From positions 202,033-266,032 of the forward strand of contig WMCF01000151.1 in assembly GCA_009792885.1 (NCBI GenBank): DNA of 64,000 nt, given 5' to 3'. The stretch comes from Eremophila alpestris peregrina (Eukaryota; Chordata; Aves; Passeriformes; Alaudidae). The position numbers were made by a program, and so were the translations under genes. The notes beneath the pieces are model-generated. The model saw nothing but the letters and a program-made list of their open reading frames with translations. It was not told the DNA's origin and did no database searches. Positions within the stretch are counted from its first letter, which is position 1, and every line of letters starts with the position of its first letter. Below, in pieces: positions 13,501 to 28,500 of the stretch.

Positions 13501-16500
13501 CTGGCTTTTACACCAAAACAGCAGGTTTGGGTCCAATTCACTTGACACAATGCAAGTCTCTGGGCCTCAATATCCTGCCTGGCTGGATTGATGTGCAAGG
13601 CTGGCTGGTACCAAGGGGGCTTCCACCTTGGAACTGCAGCCAGTGGGAGTCAGGACAATCCTTGGAGTAACAGTCAAACAGCAGGAATGGGAGAGATTCA
13701 GGGACAGCAGTGCTTTCCCCACAAAACCAAGGTGGTTGTGTTATTGTCTGGAGAAAAGGAGGCTCAGAGGGGACCCTCTACTCTCCACAAGTCCCGGTCA
13801 GGAGGGGGCAGCCAGGTAGGGGTCAGGCTCTGCTCTCAAGGAGCAAGGGAAAGGAAGAGAGGAAATAGCCTCAAGTTGTGCCAGGGGAGGTTTAGGTTGG
13901 ATATTAGGGGAAATTTCTTCATGGAAAGGATTGCAAAGGATTAGAACAAGCTGTTCAGGGCAGTGGTGGAGTCACCATTCCTGGAAGCATTCAAATAATG
14001 TGTGGCTGTGGCACTCGAGGACAAGGTTTAGTGGTGACCATCATGGTGCTGAGCTGAAGGTTGGACCTGATGACCTTGGTGGTCTTTTCCAACCTTAAGA
14101 GTCTTACTCTTCTATGATTGCAATCAGCAGTCATCCCCAAAGGCAGGCTCAGGCAAATGCACGCTGCCAAGTGAAGAAGAATGAACAAGTTCTGGGAAAA
14201 GGACACTCACAAACACCAAACTCACATCTGGGAAGCCATTCTGAGGCCAGAACATGCCTTCAAACTGTGGCACAATTATATGCCTCATGTTTACCCGCAG
14301 AGTTTCCAAATAATCAGTAGGATTTGTGCTTCTGGGACTACTTCATGACATGCTGTTAACACTGTCCCTGGCATGGGGGCAGGCCACAAGACACCTAGGT
14401 GCAGGACATGCCCTGTGAGATGCTCTGCCATGACAGAAAAGCTGCCATGACAAAGCTGAGCTGGGTCCGAGGTCCTGGGTGATACACACCATGTAGTATC
14501 CAGGAAGAAGCTTCTGAAGGAATTCAGCTTCCTTGTGCATCACAGTTTTTATGATGAATTCATCGTCGCTGGTGACATAGAAGAGGGAGCCGCTGGCCCC
14601 AGGGTTGGACAGCTCGATCAGAGGCTCGTTACATAAAGAATACTGGTGAGAAAAACAAAACAAGGTGATGTTTTATCCCCCATTTATTGCAGATTTGAGT
14701 TCTATGCCCTCAAGGATCTTCCCCATAATGTCGGCTCCCTGGAGATTAAGGGGTAGCAAATCTCAAGTGAGAGCTATTTTCATTATAGGTTAATGAGCAG
14801 CCAGACTGATGGACAACTTATAATTAGAGGCTAAAATTACAGTTCAGGGCATCCCAACAGCTTAGTAGCCAACTAATCACTGCTTTCAGGAACATCCAGC
14901 CTTCGTAATGACATCTTATCTGTTCCCATTGTGCCTGCATGCACGTATCACATTCAGGCCCCTTGAGCACAGCCCAGCACACGCTGATGGACACAGAGGA
15001 TTGCAGGAGACAGCACAGTCTGCTCAGGGAACTGCATATCACAGTGCTGGAGGAAACACAGGGCACTGGCTGTTCTCAGCAGCCTCCCCTGGCCTTGTGC
15101 TCCCCTGTTCCCTGCAAAAGCCAGTGCCTGATTCACAAAATCCCAGAATGCTCTGGGCTGAAAATGAGCTTAAAGCTCATCTCATTCCCCACATGGGCAG
15201 GGACACCTTCCACTAGACTAGGTTGCTCCAAGCTCCATTCAACCTGGCTGTATTTTTACAGCCACACTTCATCAATCCTGCTGAAAACACATGACAAGTC
15301 TTATACCAGGTGTGCAATCAAAAGGGATGAGCCCTGCTCAAGCACAGCAAAAAGTTCTGCATTGGGGCCTGAACTGGGAGAACACGTCTGGTCATCAGGA
15401 TGCAAACAGCAGGTCCTCAAATTAGGACTTGCCCAGCAGCAGAGGAAATAAAAAACAGGAGAAAGCAAAGCAGGCAGATGCACTTTTTAGCTCAGTGCCC
15501 ACCCAGGTATTGCAGGGGTCACGTGGGTTCAGGGCAGGATCACTGAACTGTCCTGTAAGAGGTGAAATGGGGAGAGTGAGGTGGGGAATGGAAGGGAGGT
15601 GATCAGAACAATAAATTAAATGCTCATCATTATGTAATGAAAATGGCTTTCAGCTCTGCACAGATTAACAATCCCAGACTTGATCAAGTTAATCATCTCA
15701 TGCATAATTAAAGGCATTTGCTGCTGTGGTAGGCAAGAGACAATCAGAAGAAGAAGCAACATATCAGAGCCACGACCTTAGCAACTGAGGCAAACTCTGC
15801 CTGTCCTAAGTTCTGAACACTCCTCCATCAGGCAGCACTGCCTTGGCTGGCACAGGAGGGGATCACTGTTACCCTCCCACCAGGCACTGGCACAGGTTTG
15901 TTTTACTGGCAGGTGTTCAGCTGTGATCACCCCCCTCTACAGGTGAAGTCACACAAAAAGGGCTGTTCCAAAAGGGGAGGGTGTGTACTCATGCATTTGT
16001 TTCTTTCCCCAGTTCACATAGAACAGGACGTCACGTAAAGGCAAGGGCCCAAATTCAACCACAGTGCACTTGAAGCCCCAACAGCTTGTACTCCAAGTTA
16101 TTTGAAAACCAGCCTTTCCAGCTCTGAGGAGTTTTTGAAGCACAAGAACAAGCTGTGGTTTATTCTGTCTTTTTAAGACGATTAAAATAACTACACTCAC
16201 ATAGCTCTCCAGTGAGTACACAAGAAAAAAATTCCCATCTTTGTCTTTAGAGCCACAGGGGACATTACAGGGTCGCACCCAGCAGAACACAACTCTTTTG
16301 GCTTGTAAACACAGCCAGTTATTGTTACCACAAGGACTAGAGAGGGAAGCCCATTGCAGGCCTTACACAGCTCACACTGTGTGCAGGTCATGGCCTCCCT
16401 CCAGTACAGCCTAGCAGCTGCCATTCAGCAAACCCAGACTTGGAATCATGGAATGTTTTGGGCTGGAAGGGATCTTCAAGCCCATCTCATTCCACCCCCT

Positions 16501-19500
16501 GCCATGGGCAGAGACACCTTCCACAACACCAGGCTGCCCCAAGCCCTGTCCTTGAACACTCCCAGGGATGGGGCAGCCACAGCTGCTCTGGGCAACGTGT
16601 GCCAGGACTTCACCACCCTCATGGTGAAGGTAAATAAAGGAGGAAAAGATATAGAAATCTGAAAATATATCCATACCAAATAATCATCTGGACGAATTCC
16701 AAAGAGCTCTCGGAAGTATCGGAAAGCCACTGGGGCATAGGTCTTGAACCTGAAGTCAGCGAAGTGGTGAGCTGGGGTGAGGTTACTGCCTTCACTGCAC
16801 AGAACACACACATGGGCAGGGCCTGTTACCATTCACCACACATGGACAGTCACACCAAAGCTACTGTGTAGTTCAGATGCACTTTGCCTTGCAAAAAGAC
16901 ATCTTTGGAACAACAGCCACCACCTTTTCTTCTGTGGTAGGAAAACAGGTTTTGAACTATCTGCCAAAATCTATTTCCAGAGATTAAAGGAACAACCACT
17001 TGCCAAACAGAATATATTTACACAGAGAATGTAACTTTTATGAGCTTTGTTTATTCACAGTTAGAGAGCTCCCAGAAGGAGTTTCTTCTATCTAAAACAC
17101 GGTATGATTTTGTGGAAGAAATTCTAGATGGACAGCTAGAAAGAGAAGCACGTAGGAAAGGTAACAAACTGGAGGGCACAGTACTGCATCTTGCACTGTG
17201 CTTCCCTGCAGGTTAGTGCACTGCAGATTCCAACACTTCCCACTGTTCTGTTTGTATATCACGGAGCAGATTTAAAACATTCAGAGCATGCAACTCTGAT
17301 CTAAAGACAGATGGAAGCTCTCTTGACAAGTCAGTGAGAGGAGAAGAAAAGAAATAATGAATTCATTCTTTTTCCCCTTCTCCTTTACCTTGGGAAAAAA
17401 ATGCTCTCCACCACGTAGAAGTCCTGCATCAGGACATCTCTCTCTGGCTTGGAGCTCAGATTGCCCACAGTATATCCAATCCCCAGCTGGATGGCCCCCT
17501 TCAGAGTGGATGAGGTGGTCTGGCAAAAGGAAAAGAGCAGTCAGTGAGCATTTCACAGCAAATATATCACAATAACATCTCCTGCATCACAACACAGTCA
17601 TGTCTGTGAGTTTTGTGGGGTCATCTCAGGCACCACACACTGCTAACCAAGTTTACCCAGGTACTGAAGAGATGAATTAGGGCTTCAGCTTTGCTGTTTG
17701 CTGTCCAAGACTGCTGCATAAAAATCTCAACCAGATTAATAACTGCTGGGCCGTAACTTCTCTTAGCCCATCACCCACACTTCGGTGCCACCCTCCACTC
17801 CCCAAACCCAAACCTTTTTGTAGGTGGTTTCCCCAGAAGCATCCACGCTTCGATGGCCAATCTTCTTTCCTTGGCCTGGCTGTCCTGGCAGTGATGGGCC
17901 CTGCAAGGAGAGCACAAGGACAGTCAGGGCACAGGCTGAGCTGCCATCAGAGCAGCACAGCCACATTCCCACACTGTACTGCACACAAGGATCATGGTAC
18001 TGCTGGACAAAACCCTGTAGAGTGCCAATAGGTGAAACTGAAGCACTTTGAATTATACTTCCACCCCTCAAGATGAGTTAGAATAGCAACACTCCACCTG
18101 ACATCCCCACTGCTCACTGGCAGAGCAAGCTCAGAAAAGATCCAGCCGCCAAGATTCCCCTGGTGCCTGACTGTGGTTTCCCGTTGATTTAAAACAGTGA
18201 TGTATTAAATAAAACAGTCACAGAGATTTATTCTTAAAATCCCACACCCTCATGTGTCACACTGACACCTCCGGTTTTGCTGGAGAGATCAGAGCCAGCT
18301 GATGGGGACAGCCTAGCCCCACTCACACTGAGATAATCCATTTAAGCAAAATCTCACCTGTTTACAATTCTAAGGCTGAGCCCACGAAGGGTGAGCCATA
18401 GGAATGTCTCTTCCACAAGTTTTGAAGTTTACAGAAATGCTATAGACTGCCAGCACTTCAGCGTGACAACAAACCTGCTCCTGTCCCCTTCTCCTCTCCT
18501 ACTTCTGAGTCTGCCTAAGCCTTTCTTTGCCAACCTAGGAGGTAGCAGGTTGTGGCTGCTCTTTTAACAGCCTGGTGTAACCAGGTATTGGGAAGTTCCC
18601 TGCAGCTCCTTTTGCAGCCCTAGGGACTCTCTACTCCACCATCAGTCAACACTGCATCCACACCCAAGCTCTCTGCAGCTGATCCCCATGGATGCTGGAG
18701 CCCACCAGACAGAGCTAGAAATACTGGTGAGAGACCAGCACCATTTCAGGGTTTGCTACATTGCAGAACAGTTTTGGATGTTCCTTTGAGCAGCATGCAG
18801 AGAGATCCAAGGTCACTTCCCAAGTGACATTGTTCTATCCCTGCCCCTCTTGAGTTGTGCACAGACCCAGCTCTGAACCAATGGCTCTTGCAGACAATGG
18901 ATAATTTTGCTCAGACTAAGAAGTTCTTTGTACTTTAGCTTTTGATCAAGAGCTTGCAGTTATTTCTGGTCAATCTGCTTGTACTTCTTGTACTAAGGAG
19001 CAATCTGAGTTCTTCAAAAATCCCATTTCCTATCCTATTTTATTAGCAGGGCCAGCCTTGCTTCTGAGCACTCCTCCTCCAGCAGCTGTGAGCAGCAGCA
19101 AAGCTCAGCCTCTCCTTCTACTAATCCGTTGGATCTTACTCCATGCAAGCCCAAGCTGTGCTGTCCTGCCTTGCCAATGGCTCACCAGCATCCTCCCAAA
19201 TGTGATGAGCAGACACAGGCAGGGGGAAGGGACTGCTATCCTAGGAACTGCAGTGACAAAAGTCTCTTCCAGTCTCCTGCCCTGCCTGTGGCTGTTTCCA
19301 GGGCAAGAAAAAGTTTATGCATTGAACAATGCAACCAACTTCCACAGAAGCTGAGCTTCCCACTATGCCTATTCCGTACAAAAGAATCAAGTGTCACATT
19401 CTAAGCAATTTTATGGGAAGATTTTGCTGTTCATGTATTATACAAATGCTCATCATCCCAGGTGAGGAATGGGAAGGGGGATATAAAAAAATTTGATCAA

Positions 19501-22500
19501 ACAAAAATCATTTGAACATGATGCCCTAAACCATGAGTGTGGGTTTCAGGGAACAGCTTTCAGGCACAGAGCCTCCTACTAGATTCCCTGCTGCCAACTG
19601 TGAAGAGTTTTGCTCCAGAAGGTAACAGTGACTCAGAACCTGCGACCTGGAATATCTACACGAGAAGATGAGCCCCTGGAGATGCTCCCCTGTTTCAGGG
19701 CTTCACAAATCACAGCCTCCCTGACTTGCTCCCACCAGTGGGTAAGACCCACCAGAGAGGCCTGGAGACACCCAAGTTACCACCTGCAGGTGCTGGTGTG
19801 GAAGAGGTGCCCTCCGTCACTGATGCAGAGGCACCATGGATCACACAGCCAAACTGGCCACATGATGGGCACAATCCCTTCACATCCCTTCTGTGGCTGC
19901 AGTGATGCAAATGAAGGGACCCCAGAGACCTGCCACTAATTTTATTTCTCCCAAATAACAAATACTGATTTTGTAGTAATCTCGTAAGTATTTTGAAGTG
20001 CAGTTTTGCTCAAAAAAGGCAGGCAGAAGAGTTTCCTAGAGCTTCTCATTTCTCAACACAGCATTGTCAAATGCAGCTTTACACATCTCACCTCAGTGAC
20101 GGCTGTCTTCTTTGGGCCCAGACCTGCAGACAAAAGGGAAGAGCATCAGGAAAAGTAGGGACATCAAATAAAGCCCCCCAACCCAATCACCAAAACTGAG
20201 AAAACAGCCCAATGCTGCACTTTTCAAGTACAGCAGCCAGCCTTTAGAGTGGCTGGTTTTACTCAGTTTTCAGCTTCACTACTGCAGGAATCTGATGGCA
20301 CAGGTATCAGCCAAACAATTTCATATTCAGAAGCACAAAAATTCACGTTTTTTCCCAGCAACAGTATTTCCTAAACGCTTCAGCAGAGAGGTCTTGCAAA
20401 TCTCTGCTGCCCCATTAAGCAATGGGTCCACATTACACTGAAGAGTTGGCTCCATACAGAAACCAAGAGAGACACTCCTGAAGCTGTTTTCCAGCCACTA
20501 AGAAGGCACTTGACAAACTAAATTGATAATTGAATATATTTATAGAATTCTATGTCCAAATATATCACACAAAATGAAGGCATCATTTATCTTTATCACT
20601 GCCTCAGGAGATGCCACTGCTGCTCCATTACAGCCAACAGTGGAAATCAGGGTTTTACCTCAAGCTTTTAGGTATATAATCAGAGCTGGAAACATAAGTC
20701 CAAACCCTCTGACAAGAGGCCATCCCCATTCCCTAGCCTGAGTTTGTTTTTCTGAGTTTTCCTGAGCCCAAGTTTGCAAGAAACTCCTTGATTTCAGACA
20801 GCAGGGAACACAGGCTCCTGTGTGGAACGTGGGACCATGAGATGCAGCCCAGCTGGCTCCCATGAGCTACCATGAAGCATCAAGAGCTGCTGAAGAGCTG
20901 CTCCCCACACCACCCCAGCAGCATCCCAGCACCTCTGTGTGCACAGGCCAGTTCTCATGGGGGAGACTCTTGCACAGAACACAAACTCAAGGGACAGGTT
21001 TAAGGCCTTACTTCCAGGTATGAGTCTGCCACTCCCTACTCCTGCCCTATGGTGTTCCTACAGGCACAGATTCTTATCAACACATAATCCTTCAGAAAGG
21101 GCTTAATTTTGCAAGAGACCATCAAGCACAGTTTTGAGTTCATCTACACTCAAATTAGGGGGTGATCTTCTCTGGGTGGGAGTGGATGTCCTCCGTCCCT
21201 TCTGGCTGGGAGAGCAGGAAAAGCCCCAGAGCACTCAACCCAACTTCGCTCCTTTAGCATCTCACCCATGTGGCAAAGGAAAAACTTTGATGGTTTACCC
21301 ATAGTACCTGTTCAACTCCCCCAGAGAGAAGCAGTGATGCCACTCCAGGGCTTGTTTCAGAAGGAGCCTGAGCAAGAACCTGGGCATCGGTACCTGAAGG
21401 GGCTCCAATAGAGCTGGAAAGAGACTTTGGACAAGGGCCTAGAGGGACAGAACAAGGGGGAATGGCTTCTCACTGCCAGAGAACAGGGTTAGATGGGATA
21501 TTGCAAAGAAATTCTCCCCTGTGAGGATGGTGAGGCCCTGGCACAGGTTGCTCAGAGCAGCTGGGTCTGCCCCTGGATCCCTGGAAGTGTCCAAGGCCAG
21601 GCTGGACAGGGCTTGGAGCAACCTGGTGTAGTGGAAGGTGTCCCTGTCCATGGCAGGGGGTGGAACAAGATGAGTTTTAAGGTCCCTTCCAATCCAAAAC
21701 ATTCAAAGATTCCCTGATAAAGGGATGACAACACCAAGGAAGTGTGTGACTCAGTTACGTTTTGGAAAATATTTCAGACTCTGGAAAGCAAATAAACAAC
21801 AAACCCAACAAAAAACCCTTGGTGATCACAGGGGAGATGAAGCTGCTCTGACTCAGAAGTCTGCAGGTGTCTCACCATGCTGATCTCCACAAACTGGGCA
21901 GCCCCTCATGTGAAACAGGTCTTGTCACGTGGCATTTCGAGCTGTCTGCAGAGCACCCCTGGGCCTACAGCCCAGCCTGCAGGGCAGAGCCAGAGTGGCA
22001 CAGGAGAGTCACTTCTTGTTATTCTCTTTTAAACAGTGCCCAACACCTGCTTCAGGAACAGTCACTGAAATGCCACTCCCAGAGTCATACAATCCCTATT
22101 GCAAACAGGCAGAGGGAAGTGAGCCGAGTGGGAACCCAAGGGGTGCAGAGCAGCTCCCCTCTGTCACACACTCAGGCTGGGTCCCCTCAGGTGAAGGGGT
22201 GTCACTGACATGGGCAGGTGACACACACCATGAGTGACATGAACCCTGTCACTCCTTCAGCTCTTGGACTGCAGCAGCACATGGCTCAGGATCACTGTGA
22301 GCTCAAACTGTGCTGAAAAATTAGTTCTTTGGCCTAAGCCAACACAATTTTGTGATCATTGAACAAAACAGCCTGCAATGGCTGAAAGAGTAGGAAATAA
22401 GGTTCTGAGTGAGCGTTCAGCTAATGAACTTCCAGGGCACAAGCTGAAGCAGCACTTCCAGACCATGGGGGAATCCAAAGGAGCTAATGCTGCTCCATAT

Positions 22501-25500
22501 TGAGCACTGGAAATCACTGGGAACACAGGGGAGCTGAGAATCTTGGGCCAAGGTAATGTGCTCTCCCTGCATGGCTGCCACTGCTCTCCTCCTGCACTAA
22601 TCTCATTTCTGCGCTTTGTCACAATTCCAGAGCAGGAGATTATCTTTAATTTTGTGATAATAACCACAAGCCACTTTCATTCCCAGCTTTTAAGTGTCTG
22701 CTGCTGTACACATACCAAATGTGGAATCAACACCAACCGTCCGCACAAAGGAAAGGTACTGGAGGCAAGGAACCACAGATCTCTTGGAGAAATGATGCCT
22801 GATGTGGGAAGAGCAACCCAAGCAAAACTTCTCCCTGCCCCCACCACTAATAAAAAGTAATCAGCTTTATAAAATCAACTTGTCTTGTCAGAAAATGTAA
22901 AAATCTTCCAGTGGCTCCTCTGTGCAAGGCACATGGCTGTGCTCGGCTTAAACAAGGTGACAGATGGTCTGGCAAAATCTGATTTAACTCCAGCTCCAGG
23001 GGTTATTGAGCCACGAGGCAGCACTGGGGTTTGCAGGAATGGGAGCACTGCTGTGGGAAGTTTCAACACTTAACAAGCTAATTGAAATGATTCTTATCCT
23101 ATTTGGGGTGGCTTACGAGGCTGTGCTCAGAAATATGATGAGTGGCTCTGGAGGGAAAACTCTGAAATGAACTCCCAACTTTCTGCCCTGCCTCCAGTCT
23201 GTGCCTGGGCTCTGCCAGGCACTCTATGCATGCTTGACCTGCTGCCTTCATTTCTGTTCTCATCTGTGCATGGCTTTGAGTGACCCCATTGCAATGTTTG
23301 AACTTCTATGAAGCCTCCTGAAATAAACACTTCAATTGTGACATTCAGCAATTCCTATCTCAGACTTAACTTATGTTTTTTCCATATTCACAGTCACATC
23401 AGCCATCTCCACCACCAAGCTGATGTCCTTCAGGACAGGCAGCAATTACCTCCTGGAAAGCCTCTGCACAGGAAAGGGTTCAAGTTTCAGCTCTACCAGG
23501 CAGAGGAGCAAAACCCCCACAAGGTAAGGGTGGTGAGGCCCTGGCACAGGTTGCCCAGAGAAGCTGTGGCTGCCCTATCCCTGGAAGTGTTACAGACCAG
23601 GTTAGATGAGGCTTGGAGCAACCTGGTCTAGTGGAAGGTGTCCCTTCCACTCCCTCCAAACCAGCTGAGGCAGGTTGACTTGCCAAAACCCTCCATAATC
23701 AAAACAGGCATTAGAGACTTCTGCCCACCAGAAAAGAATTTCTTAAAAGGTTTACAAAAGTCCAGCATAAGCCTAATTTAAGATCACAGAATCCTAGAAT
23801 ATCCTGAATAGAAAGGCACCCACAAGGATCACTGAGTCCCACTCTTGGCCCTGCACAGACACCCCAACAATCCCACCCTGTGCATCCCTGAGAGCATTGT
23901 CCAAACACTCCTGGAGCTCTGGCAGCCTTGGGACTGGGACCATTCCCTGGGGAGCCTGGGCAGTGCCCACATGATCTAATAACAAAGTTTTCTTTATAAG
24001 ACAGGTCTATACACACAGACTTATATTCATAAATTTTAAGTATTTGATGCTTTCTGATGCCTTAGAAGTCAAAACAAATCTGAATAACCAGTGGACTCCT
24101 TTATCTGATCAGAACTGCTGCTGCACCCTCAACTAAAAGCTTTACTTTATTTAAGGGTTTATAAAGATATACAATGTGACTGGAACTAAAAATACGTGAA
24201 AATATAAATGCCATGTAAGCTCCTTGGCTGGAGGCTGCATTGTTATGACTCCCCCTGAAATCCAGCACACCAGACCTGCAGTTTGCCACTTGCAGCCAGC
24301 CTGGTCTAGAGAAAGGTGTCCCTGCTCATGCCAGGGGGATGGAAATGGATGAGCTTTAAAGTCCCTTTCAACCCAAACCATTCCAGGATTCTATGAAATG
24401 CTGACAAGTTACACATATCCCAAAGGAGTGTGTCTATCTCATTTTTCACTTTCTCCATTAAGAACAAGACACTGTGACACACCTGAGCAGCCCATCTGGA
24501 CAATAATAAGGGTATGTGGAGACTGTAGCCAGGACATGATTCCCTGTTCCATCAGACCCCTAACACAGACTCGTTCGGTCCATGCCTTACAAGCAAAGGC
24601 AGAAACAAGAATGCCAAGACAGGAGCTGTGGAAGTTAAAGCCCCTACACATGTATTGCTATTGAAATACAGGCAGAAAGGAAGGAAATTAAACACATCCA
24701 TCAAAAGATATGGCTACTACTGCCTGTAAGGGACTGTTGGTAAAAACAAAATTAAGGGGGAGTGGGGGAAGGTGATTCAGCAAATCATAGAATGGTTTGG
24801 GTTGGAAGGGACCTTAAAGCTCATCTCGTTCTAACCCCTGCCACGGGCAGGGACACCTTCCACTACACCAGGGTGCCCTGAACCCCCTCCTTGGACACTG
24901 ACAGATGGGGCAGCCACAGCTGTGGGCACCCTGTGCCAGGGCCTCAGCACCCTCACAGGGAAGAATTTCTTTGCAATATCCCATCTATCCCTGCCCTCTG
25001 GCAGGGCATTCCCCTTTTTCTGTCCCTCCAGGCCCTTGTCCAGAGTCCCTCTCCAACTCTCTTGTAAGCCAGAAAACACTCCTGAGCAGGGAAGCAGCCC
25101 CTGAGCCAGAGCAGCCAGCAGAAGCATCAGGCTGTGTCTCAAGGCACAGGCAAAAGCAATCCCTGAATTTCTTCTTGCCCTCCACTCATGCGGCTTCAGC
25201 TCCCAGCACATGGAGCAGCAGCACAGGTCAGTCCTGGGAGGGGAGGGGACACCACAGGGAGCAGGAGCTGGCTCAGCCACTCCCCAAAGAAGGCAGCTGA
25301 GTACAACCTGCATTTCCCAGGCACCTACTTAAACATATTTTCTTCCCATAATTCAACACAATTTGATTCAGATGAGAATCATCAAGTAAGGCACAAAATT
25401 AAATTAAAATTTTGGGGTTTTTCCCCCTTAAATATACCACCTCTTGGCAGAAAGACCTGTAGCTGTTCTGCTATCTGCTACCTGATCTGGGCATGGATCA

Positions 25501-28500
25501 CTGCTCCTGCCATCCGAGAGCTTGGAGAAATAATACAGAAATAAAGCAATCTGAGATAAATTCTGATTGTTATATAAAACCTACATAAGAGTACTGCCGA
25601 CTGACTGACTTTTGGGATGATCCACACAAAACTGGTGTTGATCAAACCCAGTTGACCCTCTCTAGCGCCTGGTTCACCCCATTATTCATCCCAGTGCTCA
25701 GGCTGGCTCCATCCCTATGGGCAAGCATATAGGGGGAGGAGAGACCTGGCTCTGATGCACCTGCAGCACAGGTAGCTCAACATTCCTCAGGACACTTTAG
25801 CCAGCATCCAAAGTCCAGCAGGTATTTGCAGCAGAAATACTGGCAGTACCAGGCAGTATCCCAGCTGGGCTACCAGGAGCAGCCAGAGATAAATAATCCT
25901 GTTTAATCCCACCTCAGCCACCCTGACCTCCTCCCTGCTCTTTCTTGTCACCCACATGGGTTCTGTGCCTTGTTTGAAGCACACAGGAACCACCTTCACA
26001 TAAAATGACATTTGCACACCAGGATCTGCTGCCCCAGCTCCATGTGCTGAGTCTTCCCATGGCCTTTGTCTTGTTTTTCTCAGCAGAAATGCTGGGGATG
26101 GGAACAGCAAGGCTTGTACAAATAAATGGCTTGTACAAACGAAGGAAAGGAGATTAATGTACAGGCCAGGCCTTGGGGCACTGCTGTGGTACCTGCTGAA
26201 AGCAGTGACACGGCTGACCCCTCCTTTCCACCCCAGGCATGGACATGCTCTTCCATTAAGTGGAGACAGACAGGCACAGGGAGCCCCAGTCTTGTCCCAG
26301 GCACCTCCTGAGGTTTCTGACCCCCAAACTCCAGAAGCTTCTCCCCTACTAGCTCTCAGGGATCAGCACTGAACCTGTATTTTGCAGCCCAGCTCGGCTG
26401 ATCAAAGCAGACTTCCAGCTTATGGAGCACTGCCAGGGACTGCCACAAAAAAAAAAAAAAAAAAAAAAAAAGAGCCTGGTTTATTTTTGGGTTTATGCAG
26501 AAACTCTTTCTGCCTCAAAAATAAATCCATTTATCCCAGCTCAAGAGGCAGGGCAGAAGCTGACGATGCAAGCAGGGAGTTAACACATCCCTTCCTCATC
26601 ATCAGCTGCAGGTGCCATCATATCCGGGTGCAGCATCCCGGGTGCAGCCCTCCTCGGGGAGCTGGGCCAGGACAGCACCACGCTGGAACATTTCCTTAAC
26701 AACTCCCCGGAAAAGCACTCACAGCACCAAAGCCCAATTACAGTGAGGAACTAGCAGGACAAGACCAGGGAAATGAAATTCAAAAAGAACTGATTTGTTT
26801 TCTTTTGGATCAGCTGCATGTAGAAAAAGGACAATTTTGGAGTGCTGAGCCCAAAGCGTGTGACACAGTGACAAAAAGCAAAGCAAAATTCTCATCAAAA
26901 GCAGCACACAATGGCTGCCACCCAGCAGAGAACAGGCTGCAGCCGCTCAGCTCAGTAATTATGCAATCCAGTGGGATGTTTGGGCAAACATCTGCTCCAT
27001 GAGAAAGGTGCAGCCTTATCTGAACACCGTGTTCCTGCTCCCTTCCACACGCCGGTCACAGGAGGATTGTGCAGTGGAAGGACACACGCTCCCCAGCACG
27101 TCCCTCGCGGGCAGCGGGGGCAGGAAGGCGAGAGGCTCCCAAGGTCAGGCACCCAGCAGCAGCGCTGGAAACGCCGGCCTCTTCCCAGCTTCTGGCTTCT
27201 CTGTTTATTACAACGTGCAAGTTCAATCTGCCTACCAGCACTCGCAACAAAGCTTGATCAGGATTAGAGAGAGCAAACACAGAGCAAGGAAGCGTTGCCT
27301 CCACAGGACTAAGCCAGTTCTGCGTCGGTGAGGACGCTCAGGCACAGAGGTGCTGCACTAAAACCACGACGCCAATTTAGAGCAGGGCCATAAAAGGCTG
27401 AAGGACTTTGAAGCCACATTCCTCGCAATCATCCAGAAGAGCAACAGCAACACTCGGCTGCCCTTACCTTTGTTCAAGGGTAGGATAAGCTTCAAATCCC
27501 CTACTAGCAGATTCCAACCCACCGACTCCGCTCACTCGAACATCTCCTGCCTGCCCAGAGCTGTGGTCCGGCAGCAAGAGGACACAGAACCTCCTGCTGC
27601 CTTTCTAGTTGTCTTGCAATACCACTGGGAACCTGAATGTACCACCTGACCCCAGGCAGCCCCTGGGACTTTATTCAGTGTGTTCAGATGGAGTTTCCAG
27701 CTGCCACAAGGTCCTCAAAAGCCACTTCTCAAACCCACGTCAGAGAAGCACAAGGCAGTGAAGGAATTCACTTCCCTCCTTCATTGTCCAAGCATCCCCA
27801 TCCCCCTGCCTGCAGACTCCTGCTGAGAAGCAGGACCCAGGACCTTTAACATGTCCTACCTAAGTGCAGGGAAGGAGGCTCACTTCCATCCTCCAATATG
27901 CTGCTCTCCCACTAATACAGAGGGAGACGCTTGAATTGACTAATCCAAGGTTACACCCTGCCTGCCACAGCCCAAACAGATGTTCTGTCCCAAATAGCCA
28001 GGGTTTCCATTGTGGCACAGCGCAGGGCTTTGGCTGCTTGGGGCTTAGTGTCAGCCCATAGCACCTCCGAAGCAGGCAGGGATTAGTGTTGCTGGGGCCT
28101 CTTCACCAGCCAAGCTCCTTTTGGAACTCGTTGGCTCTGTCAGGATACCTGCGAGGCAGATACCAGGCAAAGGACAGGGAACTGCTAGCTGGAAAAAGGA
28201 TATATTCACTGTGGTGAATCCCAAAATTTCTTATGCTCATAAACAACACAGGATATTGTTATTGAGAGGACAAATACTAGAGCAGGAGGATGCCTTTGCA
28301 CATCAGCTTGGCTCCCTTTCCAGTATTCCTTCTCTGGGTATCCTGCAAAAGATCTCAGCCTGTCTGGGGGGAGCACTAGCAATGTAAAGGAGTCATTCCA
28401 GCTGCCTGCAGGAGCAGCAGCACAGCAGATACCAAGAGAGTTGGATTGCAGGCTGCATGAGACAGTGACCAACTATCCCCCCAACTTTATCTCTCAGCTC

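Larger units (their letters stand above)
11962..14489 (-). other. PIP5K1C: PIP5K1C intron 6
   Basis: About 2.5 kb. It carries two oppositely oriented CR1 tails (13,029-13,231 minus; 13,757-14,122 plus); the rest is unremarkable. Confidence 0.8.
14643..16676 (-). other. PIP5K1C: PIP5K1C intron 5
   Basis: About 2 kb with two minus-strand CR1 tails (15,131-15,252 and 16,442-16,630). Nothing else recognised. Confidence 0.8.

Noticed and set aside
26401..26471. 25-A run as the tail of a processed pseudogene
   Set aside because: No coding similarity upstream and no visible target-site duplication.
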